From positions 434,001 to 498,000 of the forward strand of contig NBIV01000002.1 in assembly GCA_003194525.1 (NCBI GenBank): DNA of 64,000 bases. Reading direction: 5' to 3'. Both the position numbers and the translations under genes were made by a program. This DNA is from Gracilariopsis chorda. Taxonomy: Eukaryota; Rhodophyta; Florideophyceae; Gracilariales; Gracilariaceae. A model generated the notes under the pieces. The model was not told where the DNA came from. It saw nothing but the letters and a program-made list of their open reading frames with translations, and ran no database searches. Shown piece after piece: positions 19,447 through 29,162 of the stretch; the stretch's first letter is position 1, and every line of letters starts with the position of its first letter.

Positions 19447-21483
19447 TTACGAACAGCATACACTGGACTTTTCAACGCTTCGAGGGATATCCACACCCGG
19501 ATTTCCCATGAGAAAGCAGTCCGGCTTGAGAGTGAATCCTGTGCTCTCGCACGGCATTATAGGAAAGTCTTCGGTTCTAGGCACATGAGCAACTCCAAAA
19601 CTATGCCATATCACAATTCGCTCGTCGACGATGGACCGATTTTGTGAAGTCCAGCTTGGCAATCCGTCACCACCTAGACTTTGTGTAGGGAACTCTCCAG
19701 CTGGAAACTGCTCATCCTTCCTATAAGGTGTGACCCATATTGCCTTCTTGGCAAATCTACCGCGCTTGGAAACCGCGCTGTCATCTGTCGTGAGCAGTGG
19801 TGGTTGAAAAGCCCCAAAAGTATAGGGAACCAGTTTGTACGCTACCTTTTTCCCAGATATCGTATTTGACTTGTGGGGATTGAAGATACGCCATGTGCGA
19901 GCTGCTGCGGCATCACGCTGTGCGTCTTGTTCTGAGCGCAGTAATGTACTTTCAACACGGAAAATATTTCCGAACGGGTTGTGACTTCCTTCTTCTGCCG
20001 CGACAAGGTTAACTTCTTCTACAGAGTTTTGTGCCCCGTCTACTGCCATTTCCAAACGGGCACAGAACATATGTTGATGGATCTGCGCGTTAACTCCTGG
20101 GGCTACAATTACACCAGCTGTTGGATGGGTTTCCCCTTCGCTTAGCAGATTCGTGGACAGTTCCCCGGAGAGTTTAATCTCGTGGGAAATCGACCCATCA
20201 TGGTGAAGATACCAGTAGAAAAGATACTCGTAGTTCACGACTGTTGCGATAAACGACACAACTAACCTACGTGCTCGCCTACTTTCAGAGTGTCCAGTGC
20301 GGTATTCCACGTGCTTATGAAGTAAGCCAACGTCTTCTTCATGCATACAGACAGCTTTTCGGATGACATATGGTTCTCCACGGCTGTCTGGAAGGACTGC
20401 ATCGAAGTAGTGAATGGCGCCCAAACAATCGCATCCAAGCTCAAGGCTGTTGGCACAGTACCCTAAACCGTAGTCACCAACGTCAAATGCACACTTCCTC
20501 TCGAATGGCGGATGTGGGTCCGCGTATGGTACAGCCATTTCCACTAAACTGGCTCGTTTGACAACGGAACGGCTATCATGACATACGTTGTGTAAAACCA
20601 GTCCCTCACGATAGTTGAAGCCAATAGTGAAGCTCCATTTTTCCCACTCCACATTGTATCCATTCACTGTAAAACTGGGACCCTTTGGCTGAACAACTTG
20701 AATTGGTCGAAGAGTTGTTCTCGTCTGTGTTGGGAGGTATTCGTTCTTCTCAAGAAGATCTGGATGATAGTTAACTGCCGTGCTCGATAAAGTAGGTGGA
20801 GCTCTTTCGATCCCTTCAACAGTCACTACTGTTCTCATATTAAGGTCGACAACAGGAAGGATATCAATTGGATGGGCGTAATGATTGTCGACGGGATGGT
20901 CTCGCCTATATAGGAAAGTCTGAACCAGACGGGCTGCTTGATTATCTTCTCGAAAACTGAGCGGTGCATAGTTTCCAGAAACGTGCACGCTCCATGGATC
21001 ACAAACCAGGCTGTCAATGTCATCTATTCCGTACCGCTTCGAGATAAGCTCTCGAACACGAGAATCAGCCTTCACGATTTTTTCCGCCAAGTGACAGTCA
21101 TCTGGCGTGAGAACCGGTTGCGCACCCTCTGGAACAGGGAGTTGCCGTATTTCCGAAGTGACTAAGTTAACATGTAGCTTATGTGCCGTTGCATCAGGTG
21201 GTAGCAACGCAATTACAATAGCCGCTCGATTTTGACAAACCTCGTCAAGCGTTATCACAGAGAATCGAGCATTGTCAGACAAGTATTCCCGAGAGAGTCG
21301 AGCAGCTTCCCGAATTTCAGTTGCGGAAAGAGGGCTTAGCGGCAATGGATGACAAGGAGATGTCTCGCGTGTGGAAGGCGAAGATTCTGCAGCCGGAGCC
21401 ATTGAGAGAAAAGGTTGTTGGTCGTTGAGAGTTGAGGATGAGTCCTCACCACTGACGACGTATTGCGAGGCATGAGCTACCAT
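19447..21483 (-). CDS. Copper amine oxidase (primary amine oxidase)
   Basis: This enzyme oxidises primary amines to aldehyde, ammonia and hydrogen peroxide using copper and the self-made cofactor topaquinone. The product has 678 residues, typical for the family. The catalytic-base motif AFDVGDYGLG lies near residue 333. The cofactor motif T-x-x-N-Y-[DE]-Y appears as TVVNYEY with its Tyr near 416. The copper ligands are HQH near 468-470 and the His in VAHVPRTEDFPIMP near 631. The block GNPGVDIP closes the domain. The N-terminus has no signal peptide, and the C-terminus SVCCS is not a peroxisomal SKL, so a cytosolic site is the simplest inference. A likely role is polyamine or monoamine use as nitrogen source. 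A 25-bp palindrome lies 59 bp upstream of the ATG. Confidence 0.95.
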   Translation of the reverse strand: MVAHASQYVVSGEDSSSTLNDQQPFLSMAPAAESSPSTRETSPCHPLPLSPLSATEIREAARLSREYLSDNARFSVITLDEVCQNRAAIVIALLPPDATAHKLHVNLVTSEIRQLPVPEGAQPVLTPDDCHLAEKIVKADSRVRELISKRYGIDDIDSLVCDPWSVHVSGNYAPLSFREDNQAARLVQTFLYRRDHPVDNHYAHPIDILPVVDLNMRTVVTVEGIERAPPTLSSTAVNYHPDLLEKNEYLPTQTRTTLRPIQVVQPKGPSFTVNGYNVEWEKWSFTIGFNYREGLVLHNVCHDSRSVVKRASLVEMAVPYADPHPPFERKCAFDVGDYGLGYCANSLELGCDCLGAIHYFDAVLPDSRGEPYVIRKAVCMHEEDVGLLHKHVEYRTGHSESRRARRLVVSFIATVVNYEYLFYWYLHHDGSISHEIKLSGELSTNLLSEGETHPTAGVIVAPGVNAQIHQHMFCARLEMAVDGAQNSVEEVNLVAAEEGSHNPFGNIFRVESTLLRSEQDAQRDAAAARTWRIFNPHKSNTISGKKVAYKLVPYTFGAFQPPLLTTDDSAVSKRGRFAKKAIWVTPYRKDEQFPAGEFPTQSLGGDGLPSWTSQNRSIVDERIVIWHSFGVAHVPRTEDFPIMPCESTGFTLKPDCFLMGNPGVDIPRSVEKSSVCCS

Positions 21484-22629
21484 AGGACGCGATATACAGA
21501 CGCAACCATGTCGCAGTGATACGTGGCCCTCGCCAACGTTATCGAGCTCAAGTTGCTTGAGCTCGAGAGAGGAAGCTTGTTGCTAGGAGACGGAGCAGTT
21601 GGTTATCGTGTGCAACGGGGGGGCCAATAGAACGCTTCCAGCTCAATCTGCGGTTGGAACACGTCCATTGTTTCTAACAGAAGGACCGGGGTGGAACGCT
21701 GTCTCGATAAAGATCTTGACGATCTTACACCTATGACAAGAGCTCGACAAAAACAGTGGTAGCAGACGCAAGACTTGATGGGCAGTATGGAGGCTAAACA
21801 AGATATATCTACCACAGCCAGATACCTGTGTCGCAGCGTCAACATTTCGTGACAAGTGCGTTCCGAGGACGGAGGGTTAAATACCTTTAAATCTGGCTAG
21901 TGCACATGCATTCGCGGCGACTTCGCGTGTTCGCTTGCTTCGCTGTTCGCACAGCCATCACAGCATAGTAAACGGTATCAAGGGGAAAGCGTTAAACGGT
22001 TAAAGGGTTAACCTACAAAGCAAGAAACAAAGGGTACGAGAACAGCTGTCTGTTCTGGCTGAAACGCCGTCGCCCATCTATCGATATCTGATTAACAGTA
22101 ATCACAGAACATCGTCATCTTGATAATCTGCTTGGAACAGGCAAAGCCTCCTCCTCCAGGAGTTAGCCTTATCCAGCACAGAAAAAGAAGCATTCCAGGC
22201 TGCCAAATATCGAGAGTAGGTGTAGCAGGGATGTATTCAAGTACTTCCGTAAGTTAATGACTTCGACCAGAAGCCAGGATGGCCTCCCTACTTGTAATAA
22301 ATATAAATAGCCCACACTTGTCCTTCTAGCCGATGTCGTTCTTCTCGTTCTACTCGCAAAGGAGAAGCACGCAAGTTCAGAAAACTACAAGTCGCTCTCT
22401 CCAGTTAGCACGCGATTAGCGACTGTTTACATGTGATCGATCGCACAAGCCGGACAAAATATACATATGAGCGGCTCGCACGTCAAAGCCAACTTTGGAA
22501 TACATAATGAAGGCACATAAAGAGTTCGTCACAGAAAAAAAAAAAAAACCGCGGCGACCAAACACACCTACATTCTCCAGTGAACGGTCATAACATGGAA
22601 TGTAAGAAAAAAAAAATTAAACAGGAGCA
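21484..22629. other. Intergenic region upstream of the amine oxidase
   Basis: I found no gene in these 1.15 kb. It holds a 25-bp palindrome (21542-21566), GGTTAA-like repeats near 22000 and two A-runs near 22538 and 22606. The right end is the 3' flank of the HEAT-repeat gene. Confidence 0.5.
21542..21566. promoter_or_regulatory. 25-bp palindrome ahead of the amine oxidase gene
   Basis: Perfect 11-bp arms tcgagctcaag (21542-21552) and cttgagctcga (21556-21566) flank a 3-base centre. It lies 59 to 83 bases before the ATG, in the leader or core promoter. It could be a dimeric factor site or an mRNA hairpin. Confidence 0.6.
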
Positions 22630-25600
22630 TCAGCGTCTTCTTCGGAACAGCCCTCTGAAGAAGCCTCCATGGCTGTGCCCTGATGATGAACTGTTACCAG
22701 CTCCGCTATGTACCGGAGCTGCATTCGAAGCGAGAGGTGATACCGCCGCTGCCGCCCCTCCATGGGGTTTCGCGTGGAACACCTTGCTCGCAGAGTTGTG
22801 GAAAGATGCAAGCACAGATCGACTTGGGGCATGACCATTTTCATTACCATTGCGATGAGCACCATCGTAAGCCCCATACACCTTTCGGTGCGTTGCATCC
22901 GACATGGTGTCCAGGTCCTCATGTCTACCCCTCCCTCGTCGCCATGCGGCGCCTCCTTTCAGGGGTGCCAACCCGCTTTCCTTCTCGTAGATGACTGGAA
23001 GCGTATTGCCCTCCTCAATGCCTCCGTTCATCGTTCCGTTCGCATATCCGGAAGGATGAAGCCCGTTATTGGCAGCAAGCATGTTAGAATTGATATACCC
23101 ACCAGCATGCTTGTCATCACCGTTCACAACCCCAGTACCAGACAGTTCTGTAGTAGGTAAACTACTTGAGCTTGCAAAGTCCGTGACTCCAGTGTTTCCA
23201 GCATGTCGACCATCGTCGATACCACTTACTGGTGCCACTGCAATGGACTTGGAGCGAGTCGACACCGGTTGCGGTCCATTCAGACCAAACTCGCCAGCCG
23301 TAACAATGGGTACCCCAGCACCACCGGTATGACCCTCGACCGGCATATGGTTCTCCGCAGATGCCGATGTTACGGCAACATTCTTCTTCTTCCGCCGGAG
23401 AGCACTCAGAGTCTTCTTGGGGGTGTCTTTCCCGTGCTTGCCCCAACCCGTCATTTTCTGTGGTTTCTCCTTTCCCTCATTCCTTCGATTCCTTCTGGAG
23501 CGAGATTCCATCGACAGCTGCCTGGGCAACTGCGCAAACATGCCATTCCAAGACCTGCTCCGCGCCTCAAACTGGGCAGCTTGTGAAGAGCTCTTGCCCA
23601 TGGACTGCTCCATGACCGGAACAGTGCCGTTGATAATCCTTGGTCGCTCTTGCATCACGCTACCACGTTGTGGATGCTGCGCTTGTGCATGCGGTTGCAT
23701 TGTATGCTGTTGCTGCTGAGGAAGCTGCGGCGGCACTGGTTGCTGCGGCTGTTGTTGCTGTTGTTTGTGCTGCTGCTCAAGCATAGAGGTAACAAGTGTT
23801 TGTCGCGCATCAGATTGCTGACCATTCGGCATCTCGACAAACGTGGAGGGGTGCAGAGATTCATTCACAAGATTACTCAGTATGCTTTCCTCCCCTTTGA
23901 AATCACTTTGAGGATCGGTCAAAAACCCGTTAGTGTACAGCTGCCGATCATCTGCAATGTCTGTCATTCCAGGGTCCAGATAAATAGCAGAGTCAGCGTC
24001 CGGAAGCTTCGGTTGGTGATAACCACCCGGTTTCATCATGGAGGCCGCCGCCGAGCTAGCCTTCGCGGCGGCAATAACATTCTTAGAAACCGACAGTTGC
24101 CCCGAGCTCTGTTCCAGACTAGGCCGTCTCACATGCATGATACGTCGATTTCCGCGCGTGGAGCCAAGTCTCCCACGCGCCCGCTTCTGCGCGCGCGGCA
24201 AGAATCCGTAAAACTCCTGTTCCTCCTTGTACTTGGCCTGATCCTCCGTCTGCTTGTCCAGCGATCGTCGAACCGCCTCCTGAACGCGATCCGAGTGCTT
24301 CTGCATGACCTCCAGTACGTCCACATCCTTGTCCTTTCTGAGAATGTCGACAGCCTTATCATACGTGGTAGAGCCGCCACACATGGGGGCCATCTCCGGC
24401 AGCAAAGTAGCCAGACGGATGCGGACATTGACAACAGGGTCAACAGCCATGCCAAGCATGTGTCCAGAGAACAGTTCTTGAAAGCGGCGGTGACTGAAAA
24501 CCCTCATGGCAGCGGTTCCGCCGTCCAGCAGCGCGAGTCGCATCCAGAACGGGCCCTTAGTGGCCGCCTTCCAGTACTTGTCAATGGCAAGGTTACGGTC
24601 CTTCGGGTTAGGAATGCTGCGGATGGACTTAATAGTGGCATCCATGGCAGCCTCGCGCACCAACGGGGTGCCCTGACTGGTGAGGCGATACAAAAGCGGA
24701 AGCACATGATCAATTAAGGCATCAGCCGGAATGATCTCAGTGCACTTGGCAAGCTGCTCAGCAAGGCTGCGCTGTATTCTCCACTCGCCCTCGGACAGCA
24801 TAGTGAGGTCCGAAAACACGGGCGCCAGCCGGCGCACCGAAGCCGGATCACTGCCGTCACGCGCAAAGGCGGTGAGCAGGTCATGAAAATGCGCCAGCGC
24901 GTTCATGCGCACCATAGCGTTCTCATCCTGCAGCAGCGAGCACACGGCGGTGAAGAGCCTTTCAAAATTGCCGCGCGGCGCCAGCAGCGCCGTGGTCTCA
25001 TGAATGCCAGCGGCCAAAATAAAGCGCACCTCCTCATCAGTGTCCTTTGCCAAATAGTCGCAGAGGCCGCTCAACTCCAGTGCGTACTTGTCACCGAGCG
25101 CCTTGGCGACACCGGGAAGGTTAAACGCACAATTTCGGCGAATGAGCGGACCGTTACACGTAGCCATTCCAGTATAAGCCTTGTAAGCCTCTCTCCGAAA
25201 CGACTTTTTAGAAAACAGAGACAACGAATAAGTGAACTGTCCAAAAATCTCCGACGCCACCTCCAAGAGCAAGTACGTATTGTCATCCACGAGGCGCTGA
25301 TCCTCAGCCGAGTGCTTCTTCGCAAACGTGGAAAGGCGCGCAAAAACAGGCGGCAACAAATCGCGAAACAGGCGGCTAGGCGTGCCGTTATTCCGATGCG
25401 ATTCAAGAATATGGGCCATGGTACGCATTGCGGTGGCACGTAAGCGAGCCTCCTCAGGGGGCTCAAGCAAACGCTCAATACGCGGCCAAACCTGATTCTC
25501 CGTGACACGGACAGGTAATGCAGCGCCAATCTGAGCGAGACTTTCCACAACCATTCCGCGCACCTCGATGTCCGTATCCTCAAACAAGCTGAGCGCGCGC

Positions 25601-26127
25601 GGCAGGATGACATGCTCCACCTTTTGCTTGTCCAGGCACTGTGCAAGCGCGCCAACAACGCGCGCAGCAACCTTGCGCGACGTATACAACTGCTCCTTGG
25701 CATGAATATCAACCAGTGCAATAACATCATTAACTTCCTGTGCAGTCCAGCGCATGTTGGGTAAACACTCGACAAGAATGTTTCCCCAACAGTGATACAG
25801 TTCCTCATACTCCGGCGAAGCCTTTCCCTTTCCGCGGTGAATGACGCCAAAAGAAGCGCAGGTAATCATATTAGCGGTGGGCGGTTCCAGATGCAAAGCG
25901 ACAACGTCATACAGTCGTTGCGCCGACTTGATTTGCAACTCTATATTCCAAGTAGGAACGTGCTCACAAAGCACCGGGATGAGAATCTTCATAGTATCGT
26001 CAAGACAATGATCCAGCAACTGTTGCAACTCGAAGAGAATGAACTCGCGCTCTGTATCAGGGCCGGCTATGAGTAGTTCTGCCATTTTCTGCACGCTGTA
26101 TATGGCGTCTAAACTGGCGATTTCCAT
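22630..26127 (-). CDS. HEAT-repeat protein, PP2A/PP4 regulatory type (PP4R4-like)
   Basis: HEAT-repeat scaffolds of this kind bind PP2A-class phosphatases and steer them to substrates. From the ATG at 26127 the product has 1165 residues. About the first 640 are HEAT-like helical repeats. They include LQIKSAQRLYDVVALHLEP, EELYHCWGNILVE and the repeat units around ALSLFEDTDIEVRGMVVESL and LLPEMAPMCGG. The C-terminal half is low complexity (Gln-rich near nt 23670-23780) and basic. The frame runs on to 26274. A gtaagt donor at about 26306-26311 and acceptor-like sites near 26152 suggest an upstream exon, but I could not match phases with certainty, so the N-terminus is open. Which phosphatase it serves is inference. 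Confidence 0.7.
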   Translation of the reverse strand: MEIASLDAIYSVQKMAELLIAGPDTEREFILFELQQLLDHCLDDTMKILIPVLCEHVPTWNIELQIKSAQRLYDVVALHLEPPTANMITCASFGVIHRGKGKASPEYEELYHCWGNILVECLPNMRWTAQEVNDVIALVDIHAKEQLYTSRKVAARVVGALAQCLDKQKVEHVILPRALSLFEDTDIEVRGMVVESLAQIGAALPVRVTENQVWPRIERLLEPPEEARLRATAMRTMAHILESHRNNGTPSRLFRDLLPPVFARLSTFAKKHSAEDQRLVDDNTYLLLEVASEIFGQFTYSLSLFSKKSFRREAYKAYTGMATCNGPLIRRNCAFNLPGVAKALGDKYALELSGLCDYLAKDTDEEVRFILAAGIHETTALLAPRGNFERLFTAVCSLLQDENAMVRMNALAHFHDLLTAFARDGSDPASVRRLAPVFSDLTMLSEGEWRIQRSLAEQLAKCTEIIPADALIDHVLPLLYRLTSQGTPLVREAAMDATIKSIRSIPNPKDRNLAIDKYWKAATKGPFWMRLALLDGGTAAMRVFSHRRFQELFSGHMLGMAVDPVVNVRIRLATLLPEMAPMCGGSTTYDKAVDILRKDKDVDVLEVMQKHSDRVQEAVRRSLDKQTEDQAKYKEEQEFYGFLPRAQKRARGRLGSTRGNRRIMHVRRPSLEQSSGQLSVSKNVIAAAKASSAAASMMKPGGYHQPKLPDADSAIYLDPGMTDIADDRQLYTNGFLTDPQSDFKGEESILSNLVNESLHPSTFVEMPNGQQSDARQTLVTSMLEQQHKQQQQQPQQPVPPQLPQQQQHTMQPHAQAQHPQRGSVMQERPRIINGTVPVMEQSMGKSSSQAAQFEARSRSWNGMFAQLPRQLSMESRSRRNRRNEGKEKPQKMTGWGKHGKDTPKKTLSALRRKKKNVAVTSASAENHMPVEGHTGGAGVPIVTAGEFGLNGPQPVSTRSKSIAVAPVSGIDDGRHAGNTGVTDFASSSSLPTTELSGTGVVNGDDKHAGGYINSNMLAANNGLHPSGYANGTMNGGIEEGNTLPVIYEKESGLAPLKGGAAWRRGRGRHEDLDTMSDATHRKVYGAYDGAHRNGNENGHAPSRSVLASFHNSASKVFHAKPHGGAAAAVSPLASNAAPVHSGAGNSSSSGHSHGGFFRGLFRRRR

Positions 26128-26679
26128 GAGCCTTTCATCCGGTTCGGCAGGCTGTGGAGGAGGCGGTTCGGATAGACGGTCGCACAAGACGCAGTGGACG
26201 AGAATGAAGAGAGGGGTGGAGTCAGCGCGTGTGGGGGAAGTGGTTGAGGCGGGATAGAAAGGGGTGCGTAACACGCAGGGAATGAGGTTGCAAAAACGAC
26301 AACAACAACTTACCAGGAAGCGATCCGTGTGTGCGTGGAGCTCGGGCGACTGTGCGGATGAGACGACATCGGATTCGCCGCGAATGAGGGGCGGGGAGGA
26401 GGGGGTGCTGTTTGTGCTGGTACTGGTGGTACTGCTGTGGTGGTGGAGGTGTTGGTGGAGGAGGACGCATGGTGGTGTGGGGGGGGAAGCGGGAGGGGCG
26501 AGTCGGGACGGTGGGGAAGTGGGGAGTCTGGACGTAGCATAGTGGCGGGTGAGTCGGGGCGGGAGGTGTCAGGGTTGAGCTGGGAGCGGGGAGAAGGCGG
26601 ACGACGAGGAGGAAAGCGCATTGCGGGAGGGTCCGGGGGTGGAGGCATTGCAGGAGGGGATGAGGGGGAAGTGGGAGGA

Positions 26680-26735
26680 GGGGAAGGGGAAGGGGAAGGG
26701 GAAGGGGAAGGGGAAGGGGGTAGGGGCGGAGGGGG
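26680..26735 (+). repeat. GGGGAA hexamer array, G-quadruplex prone
   Basis: About eight tandem gggaag/ggggaa units lie in the 5' region of the HEAT-repeat gene. Runs of four Gs at 6-base spacing on the plus strand could form quadruplexes. Confidence 0.8.
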
Positions 26736-26849
26736 AGGAAGGGTGGGGAAGTAGATTTTGGATGGAAGGGGGGTGGTGGTGAGCGGAGGGGAGGGGTGGT
26801 GGACGGGGGTGGGGGGGGCGGAGGTTGAGTGGCACGACGGGGTCGGGGG

Positions 26850-26879
<30 letters not shown>
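26850..26879 (+). repeat. (CT)n dinucleotide tract
   Basis: A clean run of about 14 CT units. On the minus strand it is a GA tract, and its position fits the 5' leader or promoter of the HEAT-repeat gene. Confidence 0.85.
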
Positions 26880-26880
<1 letters not shown>

Positions 26881-26999
26881 GAAAAGGGCGGTGGGGGGCG
26901 GGGCGCCATGCAAAATAAGAGAAATGCGCGCGCGCGCGTTTGAAAGCGCGCCACAAACACGAGGCGCACGCGCAGCGACGCGCGTTTAGTGTGTGGCAC

Positions 27000-28868
27000 T
27001 TACAGGTGTGACACCAGTTCCAGCTGTCGCTGACGCACGAGTGCGGACAGCTTCATCTGATTGGAGCGCGCGCACAGCAGCCCGTTGTCCAGCCGAAGCG
27101 CGTGTCTCAGCATGTCCGCCGCGTCTCGCAGCCGCCCCGCCGCCACGTACAGCAGCGCCACGTTGTTGTACACCAGTGCGTTCTCGCCGCCCAGTGCCAG
27201 GCTCTTCTCCAGTAGCCTCGACGCCTCCGCGTAGCCGCTGCGCCCTTCCTGTCGCCGCAGGATCGCCATGTTGTTGTACAGCGCCGCCAACGCCCCCCGC
27301 CCGCACTTGTTCAGTGCCCCTTCCTCCGCCGTCAGCTGCACCTCCCCCCCTTCCTCCTCGCTCCACTCCGTCATCTCCTCCTCCCCATCTTCCTCGCCCT
27401 CCCCCTCGCCCTCCCCCTCCCCGTCCCCCTCGCCCTCCCCCTCGCCCTCCCCATCGCCTTCCCTCTCCCCATCCGCCCGCCGCCGGTACCCGCGCAGCAC
27501 CACCTGCACCGCCTTCTCGTAGAACCGCTCCGCCCCGCTCAGGTCGTCGCTCATCTGGCTCGCAACAGCCAGGCAATTCCACCCCGCCTCCAGACTGTTG
27601 CTCCTACACACAGCCTGAGTACTAAACTCCTTGCACGCCTGATAATCCCCCGTCCACATCTGCAGCAACGCCAACTGCGTCCAGCAAGCCCCATCCGACT
27701 CATCCAATTCAAGCGCTTCCACAAGTCGTTCCGCCGCCTCAGCCCCGAAATTTCTGTTCCCCGTCTCGTCATTCGCATGATCATGTCGAAACCTCAGCGC
27801 GAGCGCCAGCGCCGCATGTGCCGACGCGCACTTTAATTCGCGTGCCAACGCGCGCAACTTGAGGATCGCCGCGTCAAGACAGCCGCGAGCCTCTGCGTCG
27901 GGCAGCGATTTCGCCGCCACTCTCGCCCCGATCGACGCGTGTATCAACGCGAAACGCGCTCGTTGTATGCTTGATGCCATGTTTTCCGCCTTTTCCGACG
28001 CCTCTAACGCCGCTGTTAAATCGCCCATCGCCGCGTGCGCAACGGCCAGCGCTCCCCATGTGGCGGCCATTTTCTCGCACGTGGCAAGCTTCACAGCGCT
28101 GCTCAACACGCGTTGTGCGGCAGGGTATAGCGACGACTGCAGCAGCAGAATGCCATAATTGGTCAGTGATTCAGCGTGATCGCGGTCGTAGAGCAGCACT
28201 TTTTGCATCGCTGATATCGCCGCTGGAACGTTTCCAACCGACAGTTCGGCTAAACCTAAGTTGTTGAGCGCGTCAAGGTACTCTGGAAATCCGGTGTGTA
28301 GCGCTAACAACAGTTGTTGCGCACCGTTACCACCGCCTTCTAACAGGTGTAACAGCGCTAGCGCGTTCCAGCAATCGGGCTGCGTTGGATCCATGTCCGA
28401 CGCGGATAACAGATCGCGTTGTAGACGCTCTAACAGTATGGCACGATCGTCGCGTGGTAGCGACACTTGAGCGGCCATGTGAGCGGCCTGCGCCATGTGA
28501 ATTCGTAGACGCGCTAGTAACGAAATCAGATGCGGAGGTGGTGCGACGTTATTGACTTCATATTGTTTGAAACGTTCGGCATAAATGCGACGGCAGTGAT
28601 GAAATGCATGTAAAGCCTCGTCGCCGTCGTTTTTTCGAAGGTACATGAGTCCGAGGTGAAAGTGCGCTTCTGCGTTTCGCGGCATGCGTTTGCAGGCGCC
28701 TATGAGCGCGGAACGCAGTTGTTTTTCGTTCACATCGTTCCAAGCGTGCGGAGACTGTTCGGGGAGGGGTGGGATTTCAATTGTGAGAAGCTCATTTAGA
28801 GCTACCTCTTCGTCTGCCTCGACGGTTTGCGGAGCTTCCTCTGCTGTCTGCGATGATGGCGGCTCCAT
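27000..28868 (-). CDS. TPR-repeat protein
   Basis: The 622-residue product from the ATG at 28868 consists largely of tetratricopeptide helical hairpins. Examples are AEAHFHLGLMYLRKNDGDEALHAF, YLDALNNLGLAELSVGNVPAAI, ESLTNYGILLLQSSLYPAA and ENALVYNNVALLYVAAGRLRDA. These bind partner proteins. The layout resembles a plant TPR family annotated as OGT-like, but no glycosyltransferase domain is present. Between the last TPRs is an almost pure Gly/Glu tract of about 35 residues, encoded by a hexamer repeat (27391-27465). The 288 bp to the next gene on the plus strand must hold both promoters. The specific function is unknown. Confidence 0.75.
   Translation of the reverse strand: MEPPSSQTAEEAPQTVEADEEVALNELLTIEIPPLPEQSPHAWNDVNEKQLRSALIGACKRMPRNAEAHFHLGLMYLRKNDGDEALHAFHHCRRIYAERFKQYEVNNVAPPPHLISLLARLRIHMAQAAHMAAQVSLPRDDRAILLERLQRDLLSASDMDPTQPDCWNALALLHLLEGGGNGAQQLLLALHTGFPEYLDALNNLGLAELSVGNVPAAISAMQKVLLYDRDHAESLTNYGILLLQSSLYPAAQRVLSSAVKLATCEKMAATWGALAVAHAAMGDLTAALEASEKAENMASSIQRARFALIHASIGARVAAKSLPDAEARGCLDAAILKLRALARELKCASAHAALALALRFRHDHANDETGNRNFGAEAAERLVEALELDESDGACWTQLALLQMWTGDYQACKEFSTQAVCRSNSLEAGWNCLAVASQMSDDLSGAERFYEKAVQVVLRGYRRRADGEREGDGEGEGEGEGDGEGEGEGEGEEDGEEEMTEWSEEEGGEVQLTAEEGALNKCGRGALAALYNNMAILRRQEGRSGYAEASRLLEKSLALGGENALVYNNVALLYVAAGRLRDAADMLRHALRLDNGLLCARSNQMKLSALVRQRQLELVSHL
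27385..27470 (+). repeat. Hexamer repeat coding a Glu/Gly tract
   Basis: An imperfect ccctcg/ccctcc array lies inside the TPR gene. On the coding strand it gives alternating GE, with a few GD, and separates two TPR blocks. Confidence 0.8.
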
Positions 28869-29162
28869 TGTCAAGCGCTTTTGCTGTTGTAGGCGGAGGA
28901 GGGCGGATGGTGCCGCTTGAAAGAGCTTGCCTTACGGCCCGTTTGCTTTGGTCCGGTGCTGGACGTTTGCTTGGCCCGGCTGCATCCACGCTTGCGATGT
29001 CCCCCCACGTGTGCGTGTGGCACACCTGGCAACGTGTGCGCCGTGCAATGCTTTCGTTTGGTGGCCGCTGCCGATGGCCATCATCTGCGATTGTTGCTTT
29101 CTGTCCGCTGTTGGGCGAAGTGGCGCTTCGCGTGTTTCGTCATCGCCGCTTGCCGAAACGAA

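Larger units (their letters stand above)
26128..26999. other. 5' region of the HEAT-repeat gene, with simple repeats
   Basis: This Pro/Arg-coding-biased, very GC-rich stretch holds a likely 5' exon and intron of the minus-strand HEAT gene (donor gtaagt at about 26311). It also has a GGAAGG hexamer array (about 26680-26733), a (CT)n tract (about 26850-26879) and a CGCG run near 26930. On the minus strand one frame gives repeated RPDSP units (about 26440-26560), which could be the first coding exon. Confidence 0.45.

Noticed and set aside
26986-27625. Long Gly/Arg or Pro/Ala frames on both strands over the TPR gene
   Set aside because: They are low-complexity shadows of the GC-rich TPR coding sequence; the TPR frame has clear helical repeats.
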